Assembly (NCBI GenBank): GCA_964581355.1
Contig: CAZOOA010000117.1
Location: 1 to 5,698 of the forward strand
From: CAZOOA01 sp964581355
GTDB lineage: Bacteria; Bacillota; Dethiobacteria; DTU022; UBA8154
Reading direction: 5' to 3'
Length of the DNA: 5,698 bases
This document shows positions 5,403 through 5,698 of the stretch, piece by piece. The notes beneath the pieces are model-generated. The model did not search any database. It was given only the letters and a program-made list of their open reading frames with translations, and had not been told where the DNA came from. The first letter of the stretch is position 1, and each line of letters starts with the position of its first letter. Position numbers and translations under genes: made by a program.

Positions 5403-5561
5403 ATGCTCTCCTGTAATCATCTCCAAGGTGACCAATCAAAAATATATGAGGGTGATTTTGGGGTGACTGCTGAAAATCAAAAGCGCCATTCTATTTTCAG
5501 GGTTGATATCTTTCAGCTCATTATTGGGAAGGAGAATCTGATAAAAATTTCTCAAAATTAA
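5403..5561 (+). CDS. Doubtful small ORF (52 residues, or 32 from an internal GTG)
   Basis: A plus-strand frame is open from ATG 5403 to TAA 5559-5561. The internal GTG at 5463 has a GAGGG about 10 bases upstream and would give a 32-residue peptide starting M-T-A-E-N-Q-K-R-H-S-I-F-R-V-D. The ATG has only an AGGTGG abutting it. No family is recognised. It could be a small gene, a decayed fragment or chance. Confidence 0.18.
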   Translation: MLSCNHLQGDQSKIYEGDFGVTAENQKRHSIFRVDIFQLIIGKENLIKISQN

Positions 5562-5579
5562 GAACGAGTGAGAAGGATG

Positions 5580-5608
5580 TTGTGTTTTTCACATAGAATT
5601 ACTATATT
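5580..5608 (+). promoter_or_regulatory. Candidate rightward promoter near the right edge
   Basis: TTGTGT (5580-5585), a 17-base spacer, then TATATT (5603-5608) in an AT-rich stretch. The -35 matches consensus only in TTG. A start near 5615 would give a leader of about 60 bases to the SD-associated start at 5673. Confidence 0.35.
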
Positions 5609-5618
5609 ATACCTTTAA

Positions 5619-5640
5619 CTGTTATTCCTTTGTTTAACAG
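5619..5640. promoter_or_regulatory. Operator-like inverted repeat between promoter and SD
   Basis: CTGTTA (5619-5624) and TAACAG (5635-5640) are perfect 6-bp arms 10 bases apart, directly downstream of the candidate -10. The same stretch also contains TTTAAC twice as a direct repeat (5614-5619, 5633-5638). Repressor site or chance cannot be told apart. Confidence 0.25.
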
Positions 5641-5672
5641 ATTCTACTTTCCATTGACCAGGAGGTTTCAAG

Positions 5673-5698
5673 CTGCTTAGAAATATCTGCACATTTCT
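5673..5698 (+). CDS. Possible 5' end of a rightward gene (CTG start)
   Basis: A strong SD AGGAGG (5660-5665) is followed after 7 bases by CTG, which opens a frame reading L-L-R-N-I-C-T-F to the window edge. No ATG, GTG or TTG lies at a suitable distance. The SD, the spacing and the upstream promoter-like sequence suggest a gene begins here, but CTG starts are rare and only eight codons are visible. Confidence 0.2.

Larger units (their letters stand above)
5288..5698. other. Right-edge intergenic region, mostly without supported genes
   Basis: This region must hold the promoter of the leftward zinc-ribbon/LAL operon, but I find no convincing minus-strand -35/-10 pair. Isolated minus-strand -10-like hexamers are TATATT (5446-5441) and TATAAT (5611-5606). 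A 64-codon minus-strand frame from TTG 5435 lacks an SD and overlaps the zinc-ribbon start, so I do not call it. The right part (from about 5562) is AT-rich and holds a candidate rightward promoter, a palindrome and an SD. Confidence 0.5.

Noticed and set aside
5241..5435. 64-codon minus-strand frame upstream of the zinc-ribbon gene
   Set aside because: It starts with TTG without an SD, overlaps the zinc-ribbon start by 47 bases in another frame, and shows no recognisable family.

Overview
The window looks like chromosomal DNA of a Gram-positive, Clostridia-like bacterium (Firmicutes, possibly the Peptococcaceae/Syntrophomonadaceae side). The signs are strong AGGAGG-type Shine-Dalgarno (SD) sites, frequent GTG and TTG starts, moderate GC content, a Gram-positive-style lipoprotein, and families common in that group (RDD membrane protein, LAL/MalT-type LuxR regulator). 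This placement is inference; no rRNA or other diagnostic marker is present.

Left edge (1-267): a perfect (TTCC)11 microsatellite runs off the window. It lies inside the start of a leftward gene, whose ATG at 121-119 has a good ribosome site. The repeat is therefore translated as an Glu-Gly-Arg-Lys tandem, and slippage would change the downstream frame. A short divergent intergenic region separates this gene from a rightward one. At its centre is an inverted repeat that forms a -10-like hexamer on both strands (154-171).

Region 268-853: a small rightward gene for a DUF3303-like protein (268-540), then about 310 bases without a convincing gene. The first 170 of these hold four consecutive hairpin-forming palindromes. 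The last is a perfect second copy of the divergent-promoter palindrome (692-709).

Region 854-2256: an apparent rightward pair, an RDD-family integral membrane protein (854-1384) and a secreted lipoprotein of unknown function (1468-2256). An 83-base gap between them holds a perfect 11-bp inverted repeat with no U-tract, which could be an mRNA hairpin or a pair of operator sites. Both products would act at the cell envelope.

Region 2277-5287 (leftward): a two-gene operon translated in the order zinc-ribbon protein (5287-4949), then a large LAL-type transcription factor (4952-2277). They overlap by 4 bases (ATGA), which suggests translational coupling and a joint function. The regulator converges tail to tail on the lipoprotein gene with only 20 bases between the stop codons.

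Right edge (5288-5698): mostly non-coding. It carries a candidate rightward promoter, a small palindrome and a strong AGGAGG site, suggesting that another rightward gene begins at or just beyond the edge.

No tRNA, rRNA, CRISPR array, insertion sequence or phage gene was seen. The most notable features are the translated tetranucleotide repeat, the duplicated symmetric promoter-like palindrome, the hairpin-rich spacer and the cotranslated zinc-ribbon/LAL pair.
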